Below, one piece after another: positions 17,355 through 26,285 of a DNA stretch of 64,000 nucleotides. The stretch is from NCBI GenBank assembly GCA_018267575.1, contig JAFDYF010000111.1:1-64000 (forward strand), given 5' to 3'. The first letter of the stretch is position 1. Each line of letters begins with the position of its first letter. The position numbers and the translations under genes are program-made. The stretch comes from Bacteroidota bacterium (lineage in GTDB: Bacteria; Bacteroidota; Bacteroidia; Chitinophagales; Chitinophagaceae). The notes below the pieces were generated by a model. That model was given only the letters and a program-made list of their open reading frames with translations, did not search any database and had not been told where the DNA came from.

Positions 17355-18392
17355 ATGCAAAGGCGAAACTTTATTTCAAAAAATGTTTTTTCAGGTGTGC
17401 TCTTGTCCACTGCTTTCGGGAACAGAAGCTTGCTAAATCCCGATGCCATCAAACTTGCAAATCAAGAAACGGATCATCCTACTTTGGGCGATCGCTTTTT
17501 TACTGAAGAAGTGGTGGTGGAAAGAGTGACAGAGGGTCAACCCCACAAAGGGAAAATATTGGCAGTGATCCAACCCCACTCCGATGATATTGCTTTTTTT
17601 GCAGCAGGAACGGTTGCCAAACTGATTTATGAAGGATACACAGGTTATTTGATCCGGACTTCCAACGATGATGCTGCAGGTGCTGGTACTAGTATGGGTG
17701 AGCGTGTATATAATAATGAGAAAGATAATGAAGCAGTGGCCAAATTATTGGGGCTTAAAAAAGTATATAGCTTGAATTACAATAACCACCGGATGGACCA
17801 ATATAATATCCAAGACCTAAAGAGCAGGTTCATCTTTCTTTTCCGATTATTGAAAGTAGATACCTTGGTTTGCTATGATCCTTGGGGCCACTATGAAGAA
17901 AACCCAGATCATTACGTAACGGCTAAGGCTGTAGAGGCGGCTCGTTGGATGTCGGGGATGGCGACTGATTATCCCGAGCAATTAGAAGTAGTGAGTCCAC
18001 ATACGGTAAGTGAAATGTATTATTTCGCAAGAGGGCCGCAACTGGTCAATCGGGTTGTGGACATCGGTCGGTTCATTGACAAAAAGGTGGAGGCAAATCT
18101 CATCATCAAAAATCAAGGTATTGGTGCAGGGAATATGGGTTTAATGCTTCGTAAGCAATTGGCTGAAAAAAACTTGAAGCTTCGGGAACTTGGTGATACA
18201 GAGGAGGCGGCCAATTTCAATTTCATCAAAGAGTTTGCCTTGGATAAGGATTCCGAGTACATGCGAGGGGTTGCTTCCGATCGAAAAGTTGGGAAACAAT
18301 ATGGGTTGGAATGGGCTGAGCGTTTCCATTATATCAAGAACCCTGTTTCAATAATGGAAGACTATGTTAAGAAGAATGCGGTTGCCATTTAA
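17355..18392 (+). CDS. Exported PIG-L (LmbE-like) deacetylase
   Basis: A zinc-dependent N-acyl sugar deacetylase family member of 345 residues. Start ATG 17355 gives MQRRNFISKNVF, a twin-arginine-type signal (RRxFI), so the folded enzyme is probably exported. Zinc ligands are in QPHSDDIAFFAAG (variant of the PHPDDE motif) and in NPDHYVTAKAV. PIG-L enzymes remove N-acetyl groups from GlcNAc-containing compounds. It opens a run of co-directional exported enzymes; the next gene starts 180 bases later. N-acetyl amino sugars are a natural guess for substrate, but this is inference. Confidence 0.85.
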   Translation: MQRRNFISKNVFSGVLLSTAFGNRSLLNPDAIKLANQETDHPTLGDRFFTEEVVVERVTEGQPHKGKILAVIQPHSDDIAFFAAGTVAKLIYEGYTGYLIRTSNDDAAGAGTSMGERVYNNEKDNEAVAKLLGLKKVYSLNYNNHRMDQYNIQDLKSRFIFLFRLLKVDTLVCYDPWGHYEENPDHYVTAKAVEAARWMSGMATDYPEQLEVVSPHTVSEMYYFARGPQLVNRVVDIGRFIDKKVEANLIIKNQGIGAGNMGLMLRKQLAEKNLKLRELGDTEEAANFNFIKEFALDKDSEYMRGVASDRKVGKQYGLEWAERFHYIKNPVSIMEDYVKKNAVAI

Positions 18393-18572
18393 ATAGAGCA
18401 AGTTTTATTGATAGAAAAAGCAATTACTATTTGTAAGAAAATTTATTTTATGATTCATTGGATAAATCAATCGTTTTTTTGAAAATAAAACTTAAGTTTT
18501 AATCAATCATTATTAACTTATGGCTTGTTAGCTTGGAACAAAATTGCTAGAACCCAAAACTGATTTACACCA

Positions 18573-20330
18573 ATGACTCGAAATTGGAAGCTTATCATCC
18601 CCACCATTTTTATTGCACTATTTTTTATTCAATGCAAGGAAAAGTTCCCTCATGGAGATCCAGATAACGGTGGACTTTTTTTGCCAAAAGGTTTTGAAGC
18701 CGAAGTGGTGGTAGATAGTCTAAAAGGTGCTGCCAGGCATCTTGCTGTTAATAGCAACGGTGATATTTATGTAAAAACAAGAATCGTCAAAGGGCATCAG
18801 GGTGTTATTGCCGCATTAAGGGATAAGGACAATGATGGCAAGGCCGACCGGATCGAATACTTTGACGATTATCCGGATAATTCAAGTTATGGTACGGGCA
18901 TGAGGATATACAATGGATATCTCTATTTTAGTTCCATCACTACCGTTTATCGACAAAAATTAACAGATGGTGATTTGGTGCCAGACTCAAAAGTAGAGAC
19001 AGTTCTTACAGATACGCAACCACCCGGTCAGCATGATGCCAAGCCCATTGTGTTTGACGGGAAAGGAAATATGTTTATTCCATTCGGAGCTTCTTCGGAT
19101 TGTTGTCAGGTAAATGATAGGGTCCCTTTTTCGCCAGGTCAAAATCCTTGTCCTTATTTGGAATTGAGGGCAAGCATTTATCGTTTCGATGCAAACAAGA
19201 TCAACCAGTTTCAACGAGACGGTTATAAATATGCCACGGGTCTCCGAAGTGTAGTGGCTATGGCATGGGATTCTGCAAGCGATCACTTATATGGGGTAGC
19301 ACATGGAAGGGATTATTTGCACCCCGATTGGCCTTTATATTATTCAGAATGGGAAAGTGCCATGCTTCCTTCAGAAGAATTTTTGAAATTGGAAGATGGT
19401 TCCAATGCGGGATGGCCTTATTATTATTATGATCAAATGCAAGGAAAACTGCTGCTCAATCCAGAATATGGTGGGGATGGGAAAAAGGAAGGGGAAGGAA
19501 AAAAATATCAACAACCCCTTATTGGTTTTCCAGGCCATTTTGCTCCCAACGATTTATTGTTTTATAGGGGCAACCAATTTCCAGCCCATTATAAGAATGG
19601 TGCTTTCATTGCATTTCATGGATCTACTAGCAGTGCACCCTATCCACAGGCTGGTTATGCAGTTTGCTTTGTGCCCTTTAAAAATGGTGAACCATCTGGG
19701 CCTTGGGAGGTCTTTGCAGATGGCTTTGCAGGTATGGACACCATCGTAAATACCAGTGATGCAAAATACCGGCCCATGGGGCTTGCGGTGGGACCGGATG
19801 GTTCTTTATATGTTTCTGATTCTGAAAAAGGAAGGATATGGAGGATCATGTACCGGGGAGATAAGAATAAATTCGATAGTACCAACTTGGAGGGGATGGC
19901 CTATAGAAAATCACATGCACCCAATTTGAAGACTCCCGATCCCATCAAAGACAATTTGCGAAAAGGAGGTGTTCCCCAAGTGGCCGCCACGTATACCAAA
20001 TACTGTGCAATTTGTCATCAAGCGAACGGGCTTGGAAACGATCGGTTCCCACCATTGAGTGGGTCAGAATGGGTCAATGGCAACAAAGATTCACTGATTA
20101 ATATCGTTTTGTTGGGTCTGAAAGGAACTGTTCAAGTGAAGGGGAAAACCTACGATAATAACATGCCAAGATTAAACATGCTCACCGATGAGGAAATAGC
20201 GGAGGCGCTGACCTATATCCGTCAGAATTTTCAAAACACTTCCAGTACAGTGTCATCCGATGATGTATCCAAGGCCCGTTTGGCTTTGGATAAGCGAGAA
20301 GTTAAAACAAAAGTCATAAGCAAAAAGTGA
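18573..20330 (+). CDS. Sorbosone-dehydrogenase-like beta-propeller with C-terminal cytochrome c
   Basis: A 585-residue periplasmic protein, probably a lipoprotein (Cys21 after FFIQ; the lipobox is weak). Residues about 35-430 form a glucose/sorbosone dehydrogenase-type beta-propeller (PPGQHDAKPIVFDGKGNMF, GSNAGWPYYYYD, MGLAVGPDGSLYVSD). A class I cytochrome c domain follows, with CAICH near residue 480 and a later Met in NNMPRLNMLTDEEI. Relatives oxidise sugars or aldehydes with a quinone cofactor and pass electrons to the heme. It overlaps the next gene by 4 bases (GTGA), so translation is coupled. Some homologues have lost catalysis, so redox activity is likely but not certain. Confidence 0.82.
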   Translation: MTRNWKLIIPTIFIALFFIQCKEKFPHGDPDNGGLFLPKGFEAEVVVDSLKGAARHLAVNSNGDIYVKTRIVKGHQGVIAALRDKDNDGKADRIEYFDDYPDNSSYGTGMRIYNGYLYFSSITTVYRQKLTDGDLVPDSKVETVLTDTQPPGQHDAKPIVFDGKGNMFIPFGASSDCCQVNDRVPFSPGQNPCPYLELRASIYRFDANKINQFQRDGYKYATGLRSVVAMAWDSASDHLYGVAHGRDYLHPDWPLYYSEWESAMLPSEEFLKLEDGSNAGWPYYYYDQMQGKLLLNPEYGGDGKKEGEGKKYQQPLIGFPGHFAPNDLLFYRGNQFPAHYKNGAFIAFHGSTSSAPYPQAGYAVCFVPFKNGEPSGPWEVFADGFAGMDTIVNTSDAKYRPMGLAVGPDGSLYVSDSEKGRIWRIMYRGDKNKFDSTNLEGMAYRKSHAPNLKTPDPIKDNLRKGGVPQVAATYTKYCAICHQANGLGNDRFPPLSGSEWVNGNKDSLINIVLLGLKGTVQVKGKTYDNNMPRLNMLTDEEIAEALTYIRQNFQNTSSTVSSDDVSKARLALDKREVKTKVISKK

Positions 20331-21433
20331 ACAAGCTTGTAATTATAATTATTGGGCTGTTCATAATGAATGGCACATATAGCCAGGTACAATCATCATT
20401 CGATTGGACTAAACTATTGCATGTTCCTCATCAATATACCGTCCTGAAGATTGCTGATCAAATAGATATTGATGGAAAGGATGATGAAAAGGTTTGGGCG
20501 CAAGCGAAATGGACAGAAGATTTCAGCGATATAGAAACCGGTGTGATCACTGGCGTAAATAATCGGGCAAGGTGCAAGATGATTTGGGACGATACTTATT
20601 TATATGTGTATGTTGAAATAAAGGAAGCGAACCTATGGGCCACCTTGACCAAACATGACACCGAGGTTTTTCAGGACAATGCCTTCGAAATGTTTATCTG
20701 TCCCAATGGAAACAATTTCAATTATGTAGAATTCCAAATCAATGGGTTTGGCACCGTATGGGATCTGTACTTGCCCAAGCCTTATCGTAATGGTGGTAAG
20801 GGGTTGACCAATTGGGATATCAAAGGACTCAAGAAAGCAGTACGATTGAACGGCAGCATCAATAATCCCAATGATGTGGACACAGGCTGGAGCATTGAAT
20901 TGGCCATACCATTGAATGCGGTGATCATGAATAGAGAGAAGCCACCGAAGGTTGGCAGCATATGGCGGATGAATTTTTCATCTGTTCAATGGGGGCTTGA
21001 TATTGATAACGGGAAATATTTTCGGTGCATGGACAAGCTTACTGGCCAACCCTTGCCGCCGCATTATTCGGTTTGGTCGCCGCATGGGATTATCGATCTG
21101 CATTATCCGGAAAGATGGGGCTATGTTCTTTTTTCAGATAGACCTCAAACAAATAGTTTTCTCTCTGAGAATGTCGAAAATGCAAAACTGGCCATGTGGA
21201 AATTTTATTATCTACAACAAGAGTTTAAAAAAATAAATAAGAGATATGCTGCTTCCATCAACGAATTGAAAACATTTTTTCCCAACCCAATTTATTGGGG
21301 CAAGGAAGATGAAAATATACAGATGGGTACAGATACGTATCAGTTTTGGATAAAATGCCAATTGCCTGGGTCTGAAATAGGGTGGATGCTTGATAACACA
21401 GGGGAGTTTCATGAAATCAAAGTGGTTTTTTAA
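20327..21433 (+). CDS. Secreted CBM9-like sugar-binding protein
   Basis: A 368-residue protein starting at GTG 20327, inside the stop of the preceding gene. A Sec signal peptide (MNKLVIIIIGLFIMNGTYS) is followed by a CBM9-type domain at about residues 40-255, with IDIDGKDDEKVWAQAKWTED, WDDTYLYVYVEIKE, FQDNAFEMFICPNG and DTGWSIELAIPLNAV. Such domains bind sugar ends and often accompany exported oxidoreductases or hydrolases. The last 100 residues lack a recognised fold. Coupling to the dehydrogenase suggests they work as a pair. Confidence 0.78.
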   Translation: MNKLVIIIIGLFIMNGTYSQVQSSFDWTKLLHVPHQYTVLKIADQIDIDGKDDEKVWAQAKWTEDFSDIETGVITGVNNRARCKMIWDDTYLYVYVEIKEANLWATLTKHDTEVFQDNAFEMFICPNGNNFNYVEFQINGFGTVWDLYLPKPYRNGGKGLTNWDIKGLKKAVRLNGSINNPNDVDTGWSIELAIPLNAVIMNREKPPKVGSIWRMNFSSVQWGLDIDNGKYFRCMDKLTGQPLPPHYSVWSPHGIIDLHYPERWGYVLFSDRPQTNSFLSENVENAKLAMWKFYYLQQEFKKINKRYAASINELKTFFPNPIYWGKEDENIQMGTDTYQFWIKCQLPGSEIGWMLDNTGEFHEIKVVF

Positions 21434-21490
21434 TGGGTTTGGGTAAACGAATAAGTCGCAATCTTTTTCTTCATCGATAAATAAAATAAA

Positions 21491-22723
21491 ATGAAACGTA
21501 GGGAAATCATTAAGGGTATCACACTAATTCCTTTTGGTGGGACTATTTTGGGAGGGATGCTTCCAAATGGTTCAGTAGCTGCCCAACCAGCGCCTCTTGT
21601 CAAAAGAGACCTTGTAAAAGAATTGGGTATCCGAACTTTCATCAATGCAGCTGGTACATATACCGCTATGACCGCCTCGCTCATGCATGAAGAGGTTCTG
21701 GAAACAATCAACAATAGCTCAAAAGTATTTTGCATGTTGAACGAAGTGCATGATAAAGTGGGAGAGAAAATTGCAAAAATTGTTCACTCCGAAGCTGCCA
21801 TGGTAACGGCGGGTGCTTTCTCAGCATTGACGTTGGGCATGGCTGGCATTCTAACCGGTACCGATCAAAAAAAGATTACTCAATTGCCAACCCGATTGGA
21901 AGAGAATGGAATGAAGTCTGAAGTGATTATTCAAAAATCGCATTTTGATGGATACGAAAAAGCCCTATTGAATACAGGGGTTACCATGGTACCAGTTGAA
22001 ACCGCTGAGGATGTGGATAGGGCTGTCAATGCAAAAACAGCCTCCATGCACTTCTTAAACTGTAATGCATTGGAGGGAAAGATAATGCATGAGGAATGGT
22101 TGCAATTAGCAAAAAAACACAACCTGCCCACCAGTATCGATATTGCTGCGGACGTGCCGCCTGTCGAAAACCTCTGGCGCTTCAATGATATGGGGTTCAG
22201 CTTTGTTGCGTTGTCTGGCGGCAAAGCCGTGAGAGGACCACAGAGCGCAGGCATATTAATGGGCAAGGCTGATATCATTGCTGCGGCAAGGCTCAACGAT
22301 TCTCCCAACGGTAGAACCATTGGAAGAGGCATGAAGGTGAACAAGGAAGAAATCCTTGGGATGTATGCGGCACTGGAAATGTACGTAAACCAAGATCATG
22401 AAAAAGAATGGAAGATGTGGGAAGACCGGGTTAGTCTCATAACCAATGCGGTGAATAAAATCGATAGTGTAACGGTCACGGTTTCCGTTCCACCCATTGC
22501 CAACCATTCCCCCAAAATGAAAATAGCTTGGGACAAGAATAAAATTAAATTGACAAGAACCAGCTTGGGCGAAAAACTAAGGACTGGCGAGCCTTCCATC
22601 GAAATGATTTCTTGGGGGGGCGATGAAAATAGTATTGAGCTCACGGTATTCATGTTGAGTAAAGGGGAGGAAAAGATTGTGGCCAAACGTTTGAAAGAAG
22701 AACTTACCCAAGCATTGGCTTAA
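21491..22723 (+). CDS. Tat-exported SelA/DgaE-like PLP enzyme, copy 1
   Basis: A fold-type I PLP enzyme of 410 residues in the selenocysteine-synthase/D-glucosaminate ammonia-lyase group. The N-terminus MKRREIIKGITLIPFGG is a twin-arginine signal, unusual because characterised family members are cytosolic. The cofactor lysine is probably Lys245 in LSGGKAVRGPQSAG; AAMVTAGAFSALTLG is the phosphate-binding region and SIDIAADVPPVENLW holds the Asp facing the PLP ring. Characterised DgaE eliminates water and ammonia from D-glucosaminate 6-phosphate to give a 2-keto-3-deoxy sugar acid. The substrate here is unknown. An amidohydrolase follows after 28 bases. Confidence 0.82.
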   Translation: MKRREIIKGITLIPFGGTILGGMLPNGSVAAQPAPLVKRDLVKELGIRTFINAAGTYTAMTASLMHEEVLETINNSSKVFCMLNEVHDKVGEKIAKIVHSEAAMVTAGAFSALTLGMAGILTGTDQKKITQLPTRLEENGMKSEVIIQKSHFDGYEKALLNTGVTMVPVETAEDVDRAVNAKTASMHFLNCNALEGKIMHEEWLQLAKKHNLPTSIDIAADVPPVENLWRFNDMGFSFVALSGGKAVRGPQSAGILMGKADIIAAARLNDSPNGRTIGRGMKVNKEEILGMYAALEMYVNQDHEKEWKMWEDRVSLITNAVNKIDSVTVTVSVPPIANHSPKMKIAWDKNKIKLTRTSLGEKLRTGEPSIEMISWGGDENSIELTVFMLSKGEEKIVAKRLKEELTQALA

Positions 22724-22751
22724 GACTCGTATTTGATTTGGCTTTTTAAAA

Positions 22752-24014
22752 ATGAGTAAAATTATGAAGAACTATTTTTTCTTATGCTGCTTTCTTTTGC
22801 TGATGGGTGTCAATCAATCAAGGGCTCAAGTGTATGATATGGTGATCAAAGGTGGTCAAGTGATCGATCCCAAGAATAATATCAATGCGGTGATGGATAT
22901 TGCGATTAAGGATGGGAAAATAGTGGCAGTCGCTAACAATATCAATACCAAAGAAGCAAAGCAGGTAGTGGATGCCGTTAATAAATTAGTGGTTCCTGGT
23001 TTGATTGATATCCATGCACATGTTTTTTATGGACTGCATACTGACCAATACCTAATGGATGGTACCACGGCCGTTGTGCCAGATGGTTTTTCTTTTCGTA
23101 CAGGGGTTACTACCATGGTAGATGCGGGAAGTTCGGGCTGGCGAAGTTTTCCTTTGTTCAAGTCGCAGGTCATCGACAAATCCCAAACCAGGATACTCGC
23201 TTTTTTGAATATTGTGGGTGCGGGTATGCGTGGGGGTGCTTATGAACAAAATACGCATGACATGGACCCGCAAATGGCAGCTTATGTAGCCCGTCAATTC
23301 AAAGACTTGATTGTTGGTTTTAAAGTAGCGCATTTTGAACCTGCCACCTGGGATGCGGTGGACAGTGCCGTTCAGGCAGGGAAATTATCAATGCGACCAG
23401 TGATGGTGGATTTTGGAGGTGATGATAGTCACCCGCCGCTTTCTATCAATGAACTTTTTTTTAAACACCTTCGTGCCGGAGATATTTATACACATGTATT
23501 TACCGAGTTAAAAAGAAGGGATCCTATCGTTGATTTGAACACGCGGAAATTGAAACCCTTCATTTTCGATGCACAAAAAAAGGGGATTGCTTTTGATGTG
23601 GGTTTTGGTGGAGCCAGTTTCGATTTTCGTCAGGCAATACCTGCACTGAAAGCGGGCTTTTATCCCAATTCGATTAGTACGGACTTGCATGTAGGAAGTA
23701 TGAATGCAGCCATGAAAGATATGCCCAATCTCATGTCCATCTTTCTGGCCATGGGCATGGATTTACAAAAAGTAATCTGCGCCAGTACCTGGAACCCAGC
23801 ACAGGAAATCAATCATAAGGAATTGGGTAATTTATCCGTGGGAGCTATTGCCGATATTGCAGTGCTCAATCTGCGTGATGGCAATTTTGGTTTTTGGGAC
23901 CGCATGGGTTATAAGATAAATGGCAAACACCGTTTTGAATGTGAAATGACCATCAAGGATGGCCGTATCGTTTACGATTTGAATGGGATTGCGAGCCCTG
24001 TGGTGTTACCGTAA
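22752..24014 (+). CDS. Secreted amidohydrolase/deacetylase family metallohydrolase, copy 1
   Basis: A 420-residue TIM-barrel amidohydrolase with a Sec signal peptide (cleavage near SRAQ). Metal sites are GLIDIHAHVFYG (HxH), the probable carboxylated lysine in VGFKVAHFEP, the histidine in IYTHVF and STDLHVGSMN. It belongs to the EF_0837-type subfamily, long known as a neighbour of SelA/DgaE-like genes in other phyla, usually without signal peptides. The expected job is hydrolysis of an N-acyl or cyclic amide bond. The 200 bases after it contain one copy of a 40-base repeat shared with the gap after the second SelA-like gene. Confidence 0.85.
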   Translation: MSKIMKNYFFLCCFLLLMGVNQSRAQVYDMVIKGGQVIDPKNNINAVMDIAIKDGKIVAVANNINTKEAKQVVDAVNKLVVPGLIDIHAHVFYGLHTDQYLMDGTTAVVPDGFSFRTGVTTMVDAGSSGWRSFPLFKSQVIDKSQTRILAFLNIVGAGMRGGAYEQNTHDMDPQMAAYVARQFKDLIVGFKVAHFEPATWDAVDSAVQAGKLSMRPVMVDFGGDDSHPPLSINELFFKHLRAGDIYTHVFTELKRRDPIVDLNTRKLKPFIFDAQKKGIAFDVGFGGASFDFRQAIPALKAGFYPNSISTDLHVGSMNAAMKDMPNLMSIFLAMGMDLQKVICASTWNPAQEINHKELGNLSVGAIADIAVLNLRDGNFGFWDRMGYKINGKHRFECEMTIKDGRIVYDLNGIASPVVLP

Positions 24015-24084
24015 AAACGTAAAAGCTTAAACGAATTGTGCTAATAAAAAAATGCTTTTGCCGATTTTGAAGTAATCAGAATGC

Positions 24085-24124
24085 CACTGTTGTTCATCAC
24101 AGTAGTACAAATGTTTAATCAAAG
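24085..24124. repeat. Cluster-internal repeat, copy 1
   Basis: TGTTCATCACAGTAGTACAA (24091-24110) is identical to 26073-26092, and flanking bases match partly (CACTG before, TTAATCAAAG after). It sits 71 bases after amidohydrolase copy 1 and 90 bases before ridA. It may be a regulator site or a trace of the duplication that produced the two SelA-amidohydrolase pairs. Confidence 0.7.
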
Positions 24125-24213
24125 TTTATTTTTTTGATAAACTAATAACTCAGCAGGTTAAGGATTGTCTTTGAAAATTTTATCCATATTTTTTAATTAT
24201 TAAAACTTCAGCT

Positions 24214-24678
24214 ATGCAAACAGAAAGAAGGTCAGTAATCAAAAAGCTATTTGCTTCCACCATGGGCATCATGGGATTAGGTTTGGCAACTAAGGCAAAT
24301 ACAATTAAAAAAAATGAAAAAGAAGTGGGTAATATAACAGAGTTTCAGGAAGTACCACTGTTTTCTGGTCATACCAAACATGGTGATGTTGTATATATCG
24401 CTGGCAAGGGTGCCCATGTTGCGCCATTTGATATCCGCAATCATACAGAGATTGTGTTGAAAGAATTGGAGAAAGAGTTGATTGCCGCAGGTTCTTCCAT
24501 GGAAAAAGTATTAAAAGTAAGTGTGTTCTTGAATGATATTGCCGACTATCAGGGCATGAACGAAGTGTACAAAGGCCGTTTTGGCGCTAACCCACCAGTA
24601 CGCACAACCGTAGCTGTTGCTAAAGGAGGTGTACCCGGAAATTCCCTAGTGGAAATGGATTGCATCGCCTATATCTAA
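24214..24678 (+). CDS. Tat-exported RidA-family enamine/imine deaminase
   Basis: A 154-residue protein. The signal MQTERRSVIKKLFASTMG has the twin-arginine pattern. The mature part is a complete RidA (YjgF/UK114) domain: VVYIAGKGAHVAPFDIRNHT, SMEKVLKVSVFLNDIADYQG, NPPVRTTVAVA with the key Arg, and GNSLVEMDCIAYI. RidA hydrolyses reactive 2-aminoacrylate-type enamines made by PLP-dependent lyases. Being placed between two Tat-exported PLP lyase-like genes, it most likely deals with their products in the same compartment (inference). RidA is usually cytosolic, so the signal is notable. Confidence 0.88.
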   Translation: MQTERRSVIKKLFASTMGIMGLGLATKANTIKKNEKEVGNITEFQEVPLFSGHTKHGDVVYIAGKGAHVAPFDIRNHTEIVLKELEKELIAAGSSMEKVLKVSVFLNDIADYQGMNEVYKGRFGANPPVRTTVAVAKGGVPGNSLVEMDCIAYI

Positions 24679-24794
24679 AAGGAGCAAGGTTTAAAGAAGC
24701 ATACAATACTAAATATCCATTTGGTAGTGCCAAAGAGTAAATTGTCTATTTAGGACAAAAAGTAAAAATCATTTTATTATCTGAAATTGAAAAA

Positions 24795-26018
24795 ATGAAG
24801 CGGAGAGATGTTCTTAAAAATTTAAGTCTGCTACCTTTTGTCGGTACTGGCTTGGCCACGGTTGCATCTAATGAGGCGGCATCTGCGGCTCAAACCTCTA
24901 ACAAGCGAAACCTATTTGAAGAATTAGGAGTCACACCGGTCATCAATGCTGGGCTCACCATGACTTTTTTATCGGGATCTCTTATGATGCCTGAAGTGTT
25001 AGAGGCAATCAATTCCACTGCGCATGATTTTGCGAACATGTTCGAACTGCAAGATAAAGTAGGTGCAAAAATTGCAGAGATGTTGGGATGTGAAGCTGCC
25101 ATGGTAACATCTGGCGCCTCCTGTGCGATTGTGTTGGGTACTGCCGCTACCATTACTGGTACTGACCCTATAAAAATCAAACAGCTTCCCGCATATACCG
25201 GATCACAGCCAGAAGTGATCATGCAAAAAAGCCATCGCTATCTTTTTGATCAGGCGGTTACCACTACCGGTGCAAAAATTGTGGAGGTGGAGGGCCCAAC
25301 GGAAATGGAAAATGCCATCAATGGCAATACGGCAATGGCCCTGTTTTTCAATGCAGCCGGTAAATCAAGTGTGACCCACGAAGAATTTGTTGCTATCGCA
25401 AAAAAACATAAGATTCCTTCTTTTATTGATGCGGCAGCAGATGTGCCGCCCGTGGAAAATTTGTTTCGGTTCCAAAAGATGGGATTCGATCTGATTACTT
25501 TTTCAGGAGGAAAGATGATCCGCGGCCCACAGAGTGCTGGATTATTATTTGGCCGTAAAGATCTGATCGAAGCCGCCAAGTTAAATCATAGTCCACACGA
25601 GGCGCCTATCGGCAGGCCTATGAAAGTGAACAAAGAGGAAATCTTTGGTATGTATGCCGCACTGAAATCCTATTTGGAAAGGGATCATAAAAAAGAATGG
25701 CAGGAATGGTTGGATCGGGTTGATAAAATAAAATCAATTGTGGAAAAAGTTCCCAGCGTAAAAGGAGAACTCTTTGTGCATCCAGGCCCAGCCAATGCCT
25801 TTCCAAGCCTGTATGTAAGTTGGGATCATGAAAAAATCAAGATGACCGCTCCTGAAGTAGTGACTGCCCTTCAGAAGGGAAGCCCTAGTATTGTTGCATT
25901 AATTGCTACAAAAGGAACCGAGAAGGTTTTAAATATTGGGGTGGTATTGCTTAGACCCGATCAGGTAAAATTGGTTGGGAGAAGAGTGAAAGAGATTTTG
26001 GAAAATCAACAAGGATAA
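24795..26018 (+). CDS. Tat-exported SelA/DgaE-like PLP enzyme, copy 2
   Basis: A 407-residue paralogue of the protein at 21491-22723, collinear over the whole length. The signal MKRRDVLKNLSLLPFVG is again of twin-arginine type. The PLP lysine is probably Lys240 in FSGGKMIRGPQSAG; FIDAAADVPPVENLF and AAMVTSGASCAIVLG correspond to the same sites in copy 1. The two differ in the helix after the glycine loop and in the last 80 residues, so they may act on different substrates or as a heteromer. A 40-base repeat and two hairpins follow in the 267-base gap before the next gene. Confidence 0.82.
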   Translation: MKRRDVLKNLSLLPFVGTGLATVASNEAASAAQTSNKRNLFEELGVTPVINAGLTMTFLSGSLMMPEVLEAINSTAHDFANMFELQDKVGAKIAEMLGCEAAMVTSGASCAIVLGTAATITGTDPIKIKQLPAYTGSQPEVIMQKSHRYLFDQAVTTTGAKIVEVEGPTEMENAINGNTAMALFFNAAGKSSVTHEEFVAIAKKHKIPSFIDAAADVPPVENLFRFQKMGFDLITFSGGKMIRGPQSAGLLFGRKDLIEAAKLNHSPHEAPIGRPMKVNKEEIFGMYAALKSYLERDHKKEWQEWLDRVDKIKSIVEKVPSVKGELFVHPGPANAFPSLYVSWDHEKIKMTAPEVVTALQKGSPSIVALIATKGTEKVLNIGVVLLRPDQVKLVGRRVKEILENQQG

Positions 26019-26066
26019 ATGTCTTGTCCTTGACGTCGAGTTACAATTGTGAACTGAACAGGGAAC

Positions 26067-26181
26067 CAATGCTGTTCATCACAGTAGTACAACGCTTAAT
26101 CGAAGCTCCTTCCCGAAAACGGGCTGTACTTCGTTTTCGGGTCGCCTTTTTTGGTACTTTTTTGGCGAAGCAAAAAAGTAC
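26067..26181. repeat. Cluster-internal repeat, copy 2, with two hairpins
   Basis: 26073-26092 is identical to 24091-24110. Then come two perfect stems: CCCGAAAACG (26112-26121) with CGTTTTCGGG (26132-26141), and GTACTTTTTTG (26154-26164) with CAAAAAAGTAC (26171-26181). The first is followed by CGCCTTTTTT and could terminate or attenuate transcription inside the cluster. The second looks like a dispersed Bacteroidota palindrome. The remaining 100 bases before the next start show nothing else. Confidence 0.65.
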
Positions 26182-26285
26182 AAAGAAAGTTTGAACGAAA
26201 TTTTATATTCATGTTGATGCGTTGAATAGGTTAATGCCTCAACATGTTAGTGATAAAAAAAGTTAGTTTTTAAAAGATTGCTAAA

